Assembly (NCBI RefSeq): GCF_013041605.1
Contig: NZ_JABEQC010000012.1
Span: forward strand, 62,001-126,000
From: Vibrio plantisponsor
Lineage (GTDB): Bacteria > Pseudomonadota > Gammaproteobacteria > Enterobacterales > Vibrionaceae
Length of the DNA stretch: 64,000 nucleotides
Reading direction: 5' to 3'
The stretch's first letter is position 1. Every line of letters starts with the position of its first letter. The translations under genes and the position numbers were made by a program. The notes beneath the pieces were generated by a model. That model saw nothing but the letters and a program-made list of their open reading frames with translations. It was not told where the DNA came from and made no database searches. This document shows positions 54,956 through 64,000 of this stretch, one piece after another.

Positions 54956-56719
54956 TCAGCGCTTCGTGGTGAATTCCGAAACAGCTTGATCCATCTCTTT
55001 GGCTTGTTGAGAGACCATATCCACTTCAGACATGACTTGCTGCGCTGAATGCATATTGTCTTCTGAGATAGAGTTAAGCTCAGTGATAGACTCACTGACT
55101 TGGTTCATCACAATGCCTTGCTCTTCAATTGCAGAAGCAATACGTTCAGAGTTTGCCTGAATGTTGCTCATATCTGAAAGAATCAGGCTCAGGCTTTCGT
55201 CAAGCTTGTGGGAATCCATCAAGGTTTCTTGGCTCTGAGCGTTACATTGTTGAATGTCTTTCACGACCTGTCCCATTTGCGACTGAATTGCGGCAACCAC
55301 TTTAGTAATTTCTTCAGTTGATTCGTGAGTTCGTGTCGCCAGTGAGCGAACTTCGTCTGCTACCACAGCAAAACCTCGGCCTTGCTCGCCGGCTCGTGCT
55401 GCTTCAATAGCCGCGTTAAGTGCAAGAAGGTTGGTCTGTTCAGCGATTCCCTGAATGATGTTCACGGTTCCACCAATCTTTTCAACATGATTGTTCAAAG
55501 AGGCAATTGAGTGCTGGCTAGATTCCAACGTTTTAGACAGCTGCTCAATATTACTCACTGTGGAATCAACCACCAGACGACCGTTTTCAGCATTGTGAGA
55601 GGCTTGTTGAACCCCTTCAACTGCCACGCTGGTACTCTCTGAAATTTCACCGATAGCGGAAACCATTTCCTGTACGGACGTTGCCATCATAGCGGTGTGT
55701 TCCGCCTGGGCATTAAAGTGTCTCAGTACTTCTTCCAACTCATTGTGCATTGCAGCCGTGCTGGCCGATAACTGGTTCGATTTTGCCTGAGAGCCTGAAA
55801 TCAGCGTCTCGAACTTATCGAGCAGCTTGTTGAAGTAGTGACTGACCGACGCAAGTTCGTCCTTACCCGTAATGTCTGAGCGCAAACCAATATTGTTGGT
55901 ATCAGAAATATTGTGAATAACATTCAACATACGGTTAACGCGAATGTTGATGGTGCGGCTGATTTGGAAAATAAGCGCCACAATGATGATAATCACAAAC
56001 ACAGTAATGCCGTTTTCAATCATGTCGATTTCAGCTCGGCGGCTATCCACTTCCTTGCTCAATGTTTCTGAAAAGGTTTTAAACTGCTCTTCAACATTGT
56101 GTGAAAGGTTGCGCGTATTGCCCAACAAACCTTCATTGTATTTCAGACCGATTTTCTGCTCTTGTAGAGTCACCGCTTTCGCGGCTGCAATAAGTTCGGA
56201 CATTGATGCGATTTCTCCTTGCGGATTAATCACACCAGCGAGAACATTATCATCAAATTGACTTAGCTCAAGCTGACCTTCTTTGTTAGCATTGTTGAAC
56301 GCTTGATTAAAGAGAGCGTAGTACTTTTGAAATAAACCGGATTCTTTATCCAGCCCAAGTTGAACATAAGCGGCAACCAGATCTTCAAAGCCTTTTTTAT
56401 AAGACAGCAGATCATTGCGCAGATCCGCCGATGACCCAAGTTGATTGGAAGACAGAATAAGCGACAGTTCAGATTCTAAACTTAAAAAGAGTTCGCTGTT
56501 CTTTTTGAATGTATCTAGGTAACTTGTGCTGCTGCGAAGTAAGAAATCTTTTTCGTTACGGCGTAAATTAAGTAATCGAATTTCAAGCTTGTCGACTAAA
56601 GTGATGGCGTGAGTTAATTCTCGTGTAGTATTCGCGAAGTAATTAGAACTTATTAAAAGGGTAATGATGCCCAAGACAGCAATAACACCTAATGAATACA
56701 GCTTTTGTTTAATATTCAT
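54956..56719 (-). CDS. Methyl-accepting chemotaxis protein
   Basis: About 587 residues. The start is set at the ATG at 56719, giving a positively charged N terminus and membrane helix ([14 protein letters not shown]); a frame extending 34 codons upstream lacks support. The periplasmic helical domain spans about 35-240 with [11 protein letters not shown], typical of long helical-bimodular sensors. Helix 2 is near 240-260, then HAMP, and the signalling tip [20 protein letters not shown]. Not closely related to the tandem pair at 12-15.5 kb. Ligand unknown. Confidence 0.9.
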   Translation of the reverse strand: MNIKQKLYSLGVIAVLGIITLLISSNYFANTTRELTHAITLVDKLEIRLLNLRRNEKDFLLRSSTSYLDTFKKNSELFLSLESELSLILSSNQLGSSADLRNDLLSYKKGFEDLVAAYVQLGLDKESGLFQKYYALFNQAFNNANKEGQLELSQFDDNVLAGVINPQGEIASMSELIAAAKAVTLQEQKIGLKYNEGLLGNTRNLSHNVEEQFKTFSETLSKEVDSRRAEIDMIENGITVFVIIIIVALIFQISRTINIRVNRMLNVIHNISDTNNIGLRSDITGKDELASVSHYFNKLLDKFETLISGSQAKSNQLSASTAAMHNELEEVLRHFNAQAEHTAMMATSVQEMVSAIGEISESTSVAVEGVQQASHNAENGRLVVDSTVSNIEQLSKTLESSQHSIASLNNHVEKIGGTVNIIQGIAEQTNLLALNAAIEAARAGEQGRGFAVVADEVRSLATRTHESTEEITKVVAAIQSQMGQVVKDIQQCNAQSQETLMDSHKLDESLSLILSDMSNIQANSERIASAIEEQGIVMNQVSESITELNSISEDNMHSAQQVMSEVDMVSQQAKEMDQAVSEFTTKR

Positions 56720-56859
56720 ATGATTACCTGGTTTATAAAGTTTATAGATATTTTTGTTATTATCGTCGTGAGTGCAGGGGGAAATCGCCCCCTTAAGTTC
56801 AGTGTCGGCTAATATATGCACGACAATTATTAAAGTTTTATGACAGGAGCCTTGGTCGG

Positions 56860-57462
56860 ATGACTATAGACGTAGAAAAGTACAAAGGTTTGATATTTGA
56901 TATGGACGGAACCCTTATCGATACTATGCCTGCACACGTCGAAGCTTGGCGTGTTACCGCTGATAAATTTGGCTTTCCATTTGATGCAAAATGGCTGCAA
57001 AGCATGGGCGGAATGCCGAGTATTAAAATCGCCGTTGAGGTGAGTAAAGCCTACGGCATTGAACTCGACCCTAAAGCTGTCTCTGATTACAAGATGAACG
57101 CCTTTAGTCAAATTGATGAAAGCGGCGATTTGATCTCCGACACCGCAAATCTGCTTAAAGCGAATTTAGGCAAGAAGAAATTAGCAGTCGGTACTGGGAG
57201 TCAACGAGTTAGTGCGGTTAAGCTACTGACCCGAGTAAATATGCTTGATAAGTTGGATGCGTTAGTCACGGCGACAGATGTTGAAAATCATAAGCCTCAT
57301 CCACAAACCTTTTTAACAGCGTGTGAATTATTGGGATTAGAACCTCAAGAATGTGTTGTGTTTGAGGACACTGATCTCGGCAAACAAGCGGCGCATGCTG
57401 GTGGTATGGATTGCATCATGGTGACAGAACACGGATTGCAGTTCTTTCCCTATCAGGGATAA
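56860..57462 (+). CDS. HAD-family sugar-phosphate phosphatase, YqaB-like
   Basis: 200-residue HAD hydrolase. The four motifs are in order: [10 protein letters not shown] with the nucleophile and acid Asp, GTGSQR, Lys in HKPHPQTF, and VFEDTDLG. The cap helical insertion (about 20-90) and closeness to E. coli YqaB (a fructose-1-phosphatase) suggest action on small sugar phosphates. GGAG is ten bases before the ATG. It is divergent from the chemoreceptor. Confidence 0.85.
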   Translation: MTIDVEKYKGLIFDMDGTLIDTMPAHVEAWRVTADKFGFPFDAKWLQSMGGMPSIKIAVEVSKAYGIELDPKAVSDYKMNAFSQIDESGDLISDTANLLKANLGKKKLAVGTGSQRVSAVKLLTRVNMLDKLDALVTATDVENHKPHPQTFLTACELLGLEPQECVVFEDTDLGKQAAHAGGMDCIMVTEHGLQFFPYQG

Positions 57463-57475
57463 CTTCATTGCCATA

Positions 57476-57508
57476 AAAAGAGCCGCCTTGAGGCGGCTCT
57501 TTTGTTAC
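57476..57508. terminator. Intrinsic terminator, bidirectional
   Basis: AAAAGAGCCGCC (57476-57487) and GGCGGCTCTTTT (57492-57503) form a perfect 12-bp stem with a four-base loop, between the convergent HAD and FKBP genes. Confidence 0.92.
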
Positions 57509-57561
57509 TGTCCGTTTTTTAAGCCGTTGCAAAACTCTGGCTTTCAACAAAGTGCCAGTGC

Positions 57562-58035
57562 TTAGTTAATCGAAATTAATTCTACGTCAAAGATCAGAGT
57601 TGCTGACGGTGGAATAGGGCCAGTGCCACTTTTGCCATAACCAAGGTTTGCAGGAATGAAAAGGCGCATTTTCTGACCTTCAACCATCAACTGAACACCT
57701 TCTTGCCAGCCTTTAATCACTTGGTTTAAGCCAAAGGTAATTGGCTCATTGCGTTGGTAAGAACTGTCGAAGACAGTGCCATCTAGCAGTTTACCTTCGT
57801 AGTGAACCGTTACTTTGCTGTTTGCTTCTGGATGAACCGTACCTGTTCCTTCTTCAAGTACAAGATACTGCAAACCACTTTCAGTGGTGTGAACATCTGG
57901 CTTAGCGGCATTCTCTGTTAAGAATGCCTGACCAAGTGCAAGTTGCTCTTCACCGGCTTTATGGTTTGTCCAAGTGCGGTATACGAAAAATGCTGCAAGT
58001 ACAAAAATAACAATAGGAAAAACGATTTTATACAT
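57562..58035 (-). CDS. FKBP-type peptidyl-prolyl isomerase, membrane anchored
   Basis: 157 residues. An N-terminal hydrophobic stretch (about 4-20) acts as a membrane anchor or uncleaved signal, then an FKBP domain from about residue 60 with VTVHYEGKLLDGTVFDSSY, VIKGWQEGVQLM and IPANLGYGKSG, all typical active FKBP residues. Likely a periplasmic prolyl isomerase. It follows the DsbA-like lipoprotein by 11 bases, so the pair forms a small folding operon. Confidence 0.88.
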   Translation of the reverse strand: MYKIVFPIVIFVLAAFFVYRTWTNHKAGEEQLALGQAFLTENAAKPDVHTTESGLQYLVLEEGTGTVHPEANSKVTVHYEGKLLDGTVFDSSYQRNEPITFGLNQVIKGWQEGVQLMVEGQKMRLFIPANLGYGKSGTGPIPPSATLIFDVELISIN

Positions 58036-58046
58036 GGTTATTGATC

Positions 58047-58673
58047 TTATGGTTGAGTGAGTAAGTAGCTAATAGTTTTTGCAATACCTTCCACATCTTT
58101 GTGGCCGCTGGTTAGGACTTGGTATTTTCCTTTCACCACAAAAGTTGGAACGGCATTGATTTGACCTTCACGTGACGCTTTGTCTGCGATTTTCATCATG
58201 CCCATCACTGACTGTTGCTGTTCTTGAGTTAAGTGATAAGGGGTCGTTAGGTTTCGGTCTGTAAACGCTTTTTCAATCGCAGCTTGGCGGTCGGTTAGTG
58301 TTGCACCTTCACCCATCTGAACTGCTGCGAACAATTCATCCATCATTGCTGTATCTGGAATGCCATCTAACTGCATCACTGCTGTGTAGTAGATCATAGC
58401 GCCGATCTTTGCCCCTTCATTGAAGGTTACGTGCAGCTTGCCAAAGTGTTCGTTCGTCAACTCTTCAAGTTGAGGAATGATGCTTTCCATTTTCCGGCAA
58501 TGACCACAAGTGAGTGAGAACACTTCAGTCACAGGTGCTAAGCGATAGGTAGAAAGATTCGCTGGCAATAGTTGGTACTGTTCTCCTTCGACAGGTGTAG
58601 GGTCGTCGCTGCACCCAGAGAGTAAAAATACCAAGGAAAACAGACTTATAAAGCCAGTGAGCAATTTTTTCAT
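58047..58673 (-). CDS. DsbA-like lipoprotein thiol oxidoreductase
   Basis: About 208 residues with a lipobox LLSGC (Cys21) and a thioredoxin-fold active site CGHC at residues 56-59; true DsbA has CPHC. The helical insert (SVMGMMKIADKASREGQINA) and the cis-Pro region INAVPTFVVKG are as in DsbA. ATG at 58673 is preferred, since it begins a signal peptide MKKLLTGF; the frame is open 25 codons further. Likely held to the periplasmic side of a membrane and active in making or mending disulfides. Partner FKBP follows. Confidence 0.85.
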   Translation of the reverse strand: MKKLLTGFISLFSLVFLLSGCSDDPTPVEGEQYQLLPANLSTYRLAPVTEVFSLTCGHCRKMESIIPQLEELTNEHFGKLHVTFNEGAKIGAMIYYTAVMQLDGIPDTAMMDELFAAVQMGEGATLTDRQAAIEKAFTDRNLTTPYHLTQEQQQSVMGMMKIADKASREGQINAVPTFVVKGKYQVLTSGHKDVEGIAKTISYLLTQP

Positions 58674-58826
58674 ATTAGATTCGCCTTTAAAAAACACTAG
58701 CTTAGATTCTAACGGCTTAATGATGTGACGCAAACCACGGATAAACAAATTGTTATCAATTTTCTATAAAGTTTTGTAAATGGTGCCGATAAATGTATGT
58801 AGTTAGATTGAAGGGTGATGTATTCG

Positions 58827-59441
58827 ATGAAATTTTTAGCTTTTCCACTTATGTTGTTATTGGCTGGTTGTGGTTCACTACAAACCGACCGTATGTTCAG
58901 CAACAATTTATTAGATGCGGCACCGAAAGGCGAAACTGAAGTCCGTAATCCAGAGTGGGTAGCGCCGCCACGCAGCGCAATTTCAGGTGTGCGTGGCCCA
59001 TTGGGTCAAGTTCGCACTAGCAGTTACGAAGCTTTGCAGCAGTTTCTTTTGCACAACGGCGTGGACTATGAAGTTCTGCCTGGCAACCATGTCATGGTTC
59101 GCCTAAAAAACTCTGTTCAATTTGAAACGGGTTCTTCGAAGGTTTCACAAGAGTCATACCATTGGTTATCAATGATGAGTGACTTTCTTTCAAGACAACA
59201 AGGCATCGATGTCGTGATCGATGGACACACGGATAGCACGGGTAAACCAACCTTTAATGATTCGCTATCTGTTAAACGTGCTGACACAGTGAAAACAACG
59301 CTGATTAAGAACAGAGTATCTAAAGACGCTATCTATACTCGTGGCTATGGTGAATACATCCCAGCATGTACCAACCGCACAACAGAAGGGCGCGCGTGTA
59401 ACCGCAGAGTAGAACTGTTATTCATCGTTTCAAATAACTAA
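58827..59441 (+). CDS. OmpA-family lipoprotein
   Basis: About 205 residues. A signal peptide ends in the lipobox LLAGC, then a linker with polar residues, then an OmpA-type peptidoglycan-binding domain (about 95-205) with [23 protein letters not shown], and [11 protein letters not shown]. It should tie the outer membrane to the cell wall. ATG at 58827 is chosen on ribosome-site spacing (AAGGG 11 bases before); ATG at 58818 is possible. Two Cys near the C terminus could form a disulfide. Confidence 0.85.
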   Translation: MKFLAFPLMLLLAGCGSLQTDRMFSNNLLDAAPKGETEVRNPEWVAPPRSAISGVRGPLGQVRTSSYEALQQFLLHNGVDYEVLPGNHVMVRLKNSVQFETGSSKVSQESYHWLSMMSDFLSRQQGIDVVIDGHTDSTGKPTFNDSLSVKRADTVKTTLIKNRVSKDAIYTRGYGEYIPACTNRTTEGRACNRRVELLFIVSNN

Positions 59442-59487
59442 TTGCTCAAATCATTCATCGAATTTATAACACTTTCATCCGCTTTCT

Positions 59488-59514
59488 ATCCCAGCTTCGG
59501 CTGGGATTTTTGTT
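59488..59514 (+). terminator. Intrinsic terminator with TTCG loop
   Basis: ATCCCAGC (59488-59495) pairs with GCTGGGAT (59500-59507), tetraloop TTCG, followed by TTTTTG. It ends the OmpA-like lipoprotein gene. Confidence 0.9.
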
Positions 59515-59647
59515 TAATATCCTCATCATTTCAAAGGAAATTGATAACACTCTCAGTTATAGAATAAAATGCGATAATAATTTTGAAACAATATTAACGT
59601 TTGTGTACATTCCCTCACAAACTATAACGTATAAGATATCGAGAAGT

Positions 59648-61210
59648 ATGTCAGTTCATCAAGTTGCCTCAGATCTGGAGGTTCCAGTCGGAAAGACAGA
59701 TCAACTAGTTTCTACCACAGATCTTAAAGGCGTTATTACCTACTGCAACGAAACCTTCTGTCGCATAGCCGGATTTACTGAAAGTGAACTGTTAGGGCAG
59801 AACCACAATATTGTTCGTCACCCTGACATGCCTAAAGCGGCATTCGCCGATATGTGGAGTCACTTAAAAAAAGGTCATCCATGGCGTGGAATCGTTAAGA
59901 ACCGTACTAAAGCCAACGGTCATTACTGGGTTGATGCCTACGTCACCCCTATCTACGAAAATGGAAAGCTAGCCGGTTATCAGTCAGTCCGTGTTCAACC
60001 AAAACGTGAACGCGTTGAAACCGCAAGTAAAGCCTATAAAGCGTTGTGTAAAGCAGAGAAAGGCGGTAAGAGTTTCTCATTAACTTTGCCTGCTTCTGTT
60101 CGTTACGCCATTTTAGCGGGCTCATTATCTGCACCATCATTAGCTTATTTGGCGTCTGCAAACAGCGCTGTTCAGTTAATTTCGGGTCTACTGCCTGTTG
60201 CTGCGTTAGCGTTGCTATTTAGAAATGAACTGATTGAAACGCCTCGCCAGATTAACAAGCTGAAGAATAAATATGACAGTATCAGCCGTCTTATTTATTC
60301 AGGTAACAGAGAGTTTTCCTATGCGGATTATCATCTGCGCATGTACTCAGCACGTATTCGTACCGTGTTGGGGCGTATGGTGGATTCCGCTAAACCGCTT
60401 TATGAGACTTCTGAACAACTTAACCAAACTTGTGTTGAAGTTAACCAAGCGTTGGAACAGCAAAATATTGATATTCAGAGCGTAATGAGTGCAACCGATT
60501 CGGTAGAATCCGCCGCTGATGCGGTTTCCAGCAGTACCAATGAGGCCTATGCTTTGTTAGATCAAGCGCAGAATCAATGTTTGAAAACGAAGCAAACCAT
60601 TCAACAGACGCACTCTGATCTGATGGCTTTAGCGGAGCAAGCTGAACGAGCAACAGGTACAACACATCAATTGAACGAGCAAGCCAATGCGGTCAGTCAG
60701 TTGATGGAAGAAATCGATGGCATTGCTGCTCAAACGAACTTACTGGCACTGAATGCGGCTATTGAGGCTGCAAGAGCTGGGGAACAGGGCAGAGGATTCT
60801 CGGTTGTTGCTGATGAAGTTCGTGCTCTGTCTGGAAGAACGCAAAAGGCGACTCACCAGATTCAAAACAGTTTATCTGCGATGTTAGATACCATTAAGTC
60901 TTGGCAGCATGAGATCCAAGAAAGCCAAATACAAACTCAAGCGTGTGGTTTAGTTGCTGAGGAAACGGGCAATCGACTCTATGAAGTTGAACGAATGCTT
61001 TCAGACATGCAAACGTTAGTGGGCGATATGGCGAAATCTGCTGAAGCGCAGCGAGGTTTGACTCAAGAGGTGAACCATCATATTCACTCTATCGCATCAG
61101 CTGCTACTCAAAACGTTGCGGCTACGAGTATTGTTAGTGAGCACAGCCGAGAGATGAAACAGCAAGTGGATAATTTCATTACTCTTGCGGCACGTTTCGA
61201 AGAGAAGTAA
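59648..61210 (+). CDS. PAS-domain chemoreceptor (Aer-like)
   Basis: About 520 residues. The N-terminal PAS domain (about 15-115) has [18 protein letters not shown] and [17 protein letters not shown], closely as in E. coli Aer, which binds FAD and reports redox or oxygen. Two short membrane helices (about 150-185) lack a periplasmic domain, and the rod includes [23 protein letters not shown] at 59648 is chosen by fit to the family N terminus, though its ribosome site is close; the frame extends 46 codons upstream over the terminator, which I reject. Likely an energy taxis receptor. Confidence 0.9.
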   Translation: MSVHQVASDLEVPVGKTDQLVSTTDLKGVITYCNETFCRIAGFTESELLGQNHNIVRHPDMPKAAFADMWSHLKKGHPWRGIVKNRTKANGHYWVDAYVTPIYENGKLAGYQSVRVQPKRERVETASKAYKALCKAEKGGKSFSLTLPASVRYAILAGSLSAPSLAYLASANSAVQLISGLLPVAALALLFRNELIETPRQINKLKNKYDSISRLIYSGNREFSYADYHLRMYSARIRTVLGRMVDSAKPLYETSEQLNQTCVEVNQALEQQNIDIQSVMSATDSVESAADAVSSSTNEAYALLDQAQNQCLKTKQTIQQTHSDLMALAEQAERATGTTHQLNEQANAVSQLMEEIDGIAAQTNLLALNAAIEAARAGEQGRGFSVVADEVRALSGRTQKATHQIQNSLSAMLDTIKSWQHEIQESQIQTQACGLVAEETGNRLYEVERMLSDMQTLVGDMAKSAEAQRGLTQEVNHHIHSIASAATQNVAATSIVSEHSREMKQQVDNFITLAARFEEK

Positions 61211-61227
61211 CAAACGTTCAGAAATAG

Positions 61228-61255
61228 AAACGGAGACTTAGAGTCTCCGTTTCTA
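61228..61255. terminator. Intrinsic terminator, convergent
   Basis: AAACGGAGACT (61228-61238) and AGTCTCCGTTT (61242-61252) form a perfect stem with a three-base loop, between the convergent PAS receptor and irgA genes. Next to it TCCGTTAATTAA occurs twice (61258-61269, 61278-61289). Confidence 0.75.
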
Positions 61256-61294
61256 ATTCCGTTAATTAATTTTTATGTCCGTTAATTAAGATGT

Positions 61295-63232
61295 TTAGAA
61301 GTTTACATCCAAGCCGAGCCAATAACGGCGTCCATCTTCAACGTAGCCATATTCTTCATAGCTAATATCAGCGTCTAACAAGTTGTAGATTGCACCTTTC
61401 AATCTTGTGTTGTCAGTGAGCTGATAGGTAATGCCAGCATCAACAAAGGTGTAAGAAGGTGCTGTGTCTGTATCTCTGAAGCTTGAAGGATCAGACTCTT
61501 TGCCTCGGTAAGTCACTTTTGCCCAGCTGTTTAGCTGATCGGTTGTCTGCCAGTCTAACTGAGTTGAGAATAAGTGCTTAGGTAGCTGAGTAAGAGGCGA
61601 ACCTGCCATATCACCAGTAAGCTGTTTTGAGTAGGTATATGTATAGCTAGCTGCCCATTTCCAGTTTTCACCGATTGGCGTATCTAACGAAGCTTCAACA
61701 CCACGAGTTACGGCTTCATCAACGTTGGTATATAGACGAGGCGGACGGCCCAGTAAGCTTGTGTCACCAGTACACACAGATGCTGAACATTCAATGCTGG
61801 TGATCTTATCTTTGAAATCATTGTTGAATAGACCAAGTGATGCCTGCAAACCAGAATCAGCATTGTAAATAAGGTTCAGTTCTTGGCTGACCATTGTTTC
61901 AGGACTTAGGTCAGAGTTGCCGTATAAGTTGCCACTGCGGCTGACTTGAACCCAATTGTCACTTGCTTGACGTAACTGAGGCGCTTTAAAACCGGTTGAG
62001 ACACCACCTTTTAATGTCCACTCAGAAGCAATGTTCCATACACCATACAAACGAGGGCTAAGGTGAGAGCCGTAGTTTTCGTTAACATCAACACGGGCGC
62101 CAGCTGTGATAGTAAAGTTGTCCAAAGCTCGCCATTCATCTTCAACAAATATTGCGCCTTGGCTGTTGCTTAGCTCGGTAATAGTGCCGCCAGTATTACT
62201 GGTTTCATCGTTGAGTTTTGAGTATTCACCTTGGATACCAACACTGACAGTGTTGATCTCAAAAGGCATCACTAAGGTTGATTTTGCAACCGTATTTTCC
62301 AGCGACATTTGGCGAGATTTGTTGTTATTTCGCTCGTACTGAATGTAGCTGTCTGACTGACCCAGTGCATTCCAGCGACCTAAATGGCTGAGTGCGAATG
62401 AAGTGCGATCATATTGGTTCAGCTCATCGTCTTCACCATCTGCAACCGTTAATCCTTCAGTTCCGCTGCGTTCTTGCTTGGTTGTTTCTACAGTGAATGA
62501 CACTTCTTGTTGTTCACTGAACTGGTAATTGAGCTTGGAGCCTATCGAACGCAATGTTTTATTTTGATAGCCATTTTCGATGTTGTCTTCGTCGCGTTGT
62601 ATATTCTGACCATAAACTTGTAATGAGAGTGTGTCGGTCAGAGGTCCTGTAACGAAGAAATTGGTGTTTTGTTCATCACCTGAGTCACGGTTCTCTTGCA
62701 GGAGAGTACTGAGTTGTACGTTACCGCTCCACTCTAAATTGGACTTCTTGGTAATGATGTTGATGACACCACCCATTGCATCGGAACCGTAAAGAGTAGA
62801 CATAGGCCCACGAATAATTTCGATACGTTCAATCGCTTCTAATGGTGGTAGCCAAGCTGCTTCGATGCCTGGTCCGTCACTGTTTGGACGAGTCTCACGA
62901 GATGATAAGCGTCGTCCGTCAACCAGCATTAACGTGTATTGCGAGCCTAAGCCGCGAATACTGATGTCCTTGCTGTCTCCTCCGCCTGTTACCACGACAC
63001 CTGGCACATTGGAAAGTGCATCAGTCACGTCTCGATAGTATTTCGACGACAACTCTTCCTGAGTGATGAGTGTGACACTTGCTGGGGCATCGGTTTGAAC
63101 CTGTTCATAGCCTGCGGCTGTCACGACCATGGTCTCTGTTGTATTGATACCAGCATCAGCTGCAAAGGCGAATGGGGCAGCAATAATGGCAGTTCCGCCA
63201 ACAAAAAGTGCCTGACGTTTAAGAGTAGACAT
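61295..63232 (-). CDS. irgA: TonB-dependent outer-membrane receptor, IrgA-like
   Basis: 645-residue siderophore receptor. A signal peptide ends FAFA, the TonB box lies in TETMVVTA, the plug has RDVTDALSNVPGVVVTGGGD and RGLGSQYTLMLVDGRR, and the barrel ends in the C-terminal YWLGLDVNF. It tracks V. cholerae IrgA along its length, including RPNSDGPGIE and PMSTLYGSDAMGGVINI; IrgA takes up enterobactin-type catechols. A Fur box sits before it and the irgB gene is divergent. Ligand for this copy is by homology. Confidence 0.92.
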   Translation of the reverse strand: MSTLKRQALFVGGTAIIAAPFAFAADAGINTTETMVVTAAGYEQVQTDAPASVTLITQEELSSKYYRDVTDALSNVPGVVVTGGGDSKDISIRGLGSQYTLMLVDGRRLSSRETRPNSDGPGIEAAWLPPLEAIERIEIIRGPMSTLYGSDAMGGVINIITKKSNLEWSGNVQLSTLLQENRDSGDEQNTNFFVTGPLTDTLSLQVYGQNIQRDEDNIENGYQNKTLRSIGSKLNYQFSEQQEVSFTVETTKQERSGTEGLTVADGEDDELNQYDRTSFALSHLGRWNALGQSDSYIQYERNNNKSRQMSLENTVAKSTLVMPFEINTVSVGIQGEYSKLNDETSNTGGTITELSNSQGAIFVEDEWRALDNFTITAGARVDVNENYGSHLSPRLYGVWNIASEWTLKGGVSTGFKAPQLRQASDNWVQVSRSGNLYGNSDLSPETMVSQELNLIYNADSGLQASLGLFNNDFKDKITSIECSASVCTGDTSLLGRPPRLYTNVDEAVTRGVEASLDTPIGENWKWAASYTYTYSKQLTGDMAGSPLTQLPKHLFSTQLDWQTTDQLNSWAKVTYRGKESDPSSFRDTDTAPSYTFVDAGITYQLTDNTRLKGAIYNLLDADISYEEYGYVEDGRRYWLGLDVNF

Positions 63233-63248
63233 GTTTATCCTTATTTTG

Positions 63249-63263
63249 TGATAATAGTTATCA
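63249..63263 (-). promoter_or_regulatory. Fur box upstream of irgA
   Basis: TGATAAT-A-GTTATCA fits the 7-1-7 Fur consensus TGATAATNATTATCA with one change. It lies 17-31 bases before the irgA start and about 100 bases from irgB, so iron should repress irgA and perhaps irgB. Confidence 0.8.
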
Positions 63264-63359
63264 TTAGTAAGTGGTAATTATTCACATTTGTATTGGTGGG
63301 GGATAGAGAGATTTATGGAACGCTTTGTCTCGAATATGGAACTTTTACGAGGTATATAA

Positions 63360-64000
63360 ATGCATGATCTGACATCAATGAGAGCGTTTGAGGCCTTGCA
63401 AGAGCATAAAAGTTTAACGGCTGCCGCTAAGGCACTGAATCAGCCGAAATCGACAGTCAGCAGACGTCTGGCACAATTGGAGGCTGATATTGGGCAAGCA
63501 CTCACGGTGCGTGAGGGAAATCGCTTAACGCTGACCAAAGCAGGGCAAGTCTTCGCTCGTTACAGTAAGCAGATGTTAGAGATAGCAGATGAAAGTTATG
63601 ACGCCATACAAGGTTTAAATAATAAGGTGTCAGGGGAGTTAACCATTGTTTGTCATCCCGCTCTGATGCGTGGTTGGCTTAACAACATATTGAATATGTT
63701 TCTTAGTGATAACCCTAAAGTACGTGTTCGACTAAAAAGCGAAACTGCTTCCAACAGCACTAAGCCAGACTTAGTTATTTGGTTGGGTGAGTACCCCGAC
63801 TTGGAATGGCGTAAACAGACTCTAGGTCAATGGCGATATGGTGTTTATGCCTCTCCAGATTACTTAAGAAAAGTTGACGAAATTCAACATCCTCAAGATC
63901 TTAATGGACACCCTTGGATCGACTTCGGTTCTGTGCGCAAAACGGGCGTAACGATTTCTACATCTGATCAAAGAACCTATTATTTGGAGCCGATGAAGAG
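63360..64000 (+). CDS. irgB: LysR-family activator IrgB, cut by window end
   Basis: Partial gene; 213 codons are visible and no stop is reached. It starts MHDLTSMRAFEALQEHKSLT and the LysR helix-turn-helix reads LTAAAKALNQPKSTVSRRLA (about 19-38), followed by GNRLTLTKAGQVFARY. The effector domain includes HPALMRGWLNN. It follows V. cholerae IrgB closely and is divergent from irgA as there, where it activates irgA. The 127-base gap holds the Fur box and presumably the IrgB site. Confidence 0.9.
   Translation, partial: MHDLTSMRAFEALQEHKSLTAAAKALNQPKSTVSRRLAQLEADIGQALTVREGNRLTLTKAGQVFARYSKQMLEIADESYDAIQGLNNKVSGELTIVCHPALMRGWLNNILNMFLSDNPKVRVRLKSETASNSTKPDLVIWLGEYPDLEWRKQTLGQWRYGVYASPDYLRKVDEIQHPQDLNGHPWIDFGSVRKTGVTISTSDQRTYYLEPMK

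Noticed and set aside
59510-59647. 46-codon N-terminal extension of the PAS chemoreceptor
   Set aside because: It would start inside the terminator of the preceding gene and does not match the Aer N terminus.

Overview
The window looks like a chromosomal segment from a Vibrio or close relative (Vibrionaceae). The evidence is a divergent irgA/irgB-type pair at the right edge, a napFDABC cluster followed by a tiny one-TM protein of a kind known next to Vibrio nap genes, a narQ-narP pair beside it, several chemoreceptors and a dcuC-type carrier. Base composition looks even and I saw no insertion sequence, integrase, tRNA, rRNA or CRISPR array. I do not assign a species.

Left part (1-20.3 kb): a rhodanese, three GNAT acetyltransferases in a row, then a histidine-use island (hutG divergent from hutF-hutD with TGTATATACA palindromes between them). 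Next comes a run of small-molecule exporters with regulators: LeuE, EamA with a divergent MocR-type regulator, a second EamA with an AraC-type regulator, and ChrA. Two near-identical chemoreceptors in tandem follow, then a GGDEF-EAL protein with a ruined GGDEF site, a DUF1439 lipoprotein and a U32-family protein.

Central part (20.3-36.5 kb): a nitrogen-scavenging locus. On the minus strand lie an unusual hybrid histidine kinase whose sensor is a whole NCS1-type permease plus an eight-cysteine module, and its REC/PAS-like/LuxR response regulator. Divergent from them are urtABCDE (urea ABC importer), ureDABCEFG (urease and maturation) and hupE/ureJ (nickel uptake), closely packed and ending at a strong terminator. 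The likely logic is that the permease-kinase senses urea or a related ureide/purine outside the cell, the regulator acts on the urtA promoter, the importer brings urea in, and nickel urease splits it to ammonia. The sensing ligand is inference.

Right part (36.6-64 kb): an AEC carrier, an RND efflux pair, then the anaerobic respiration block: napFDABC plus the small membrane protein on the minus strand, narQ-narP divergent from it, and napG-napH on the minus strand behind a near-consensus FNR box, followed by dcuC. Last come a fatty-acid desaturase, a GNAT, a chemoreceptor, a YqaB-like HAD phosphatase, a lipoprotein DsbA-like/FKBP folding pair, an OmpA-like lipoprotein, a PAS chemoreceptor, and the iron-regulated receptor irgA with a Fur box and its LysR activator irgB, which is cut by the window end.
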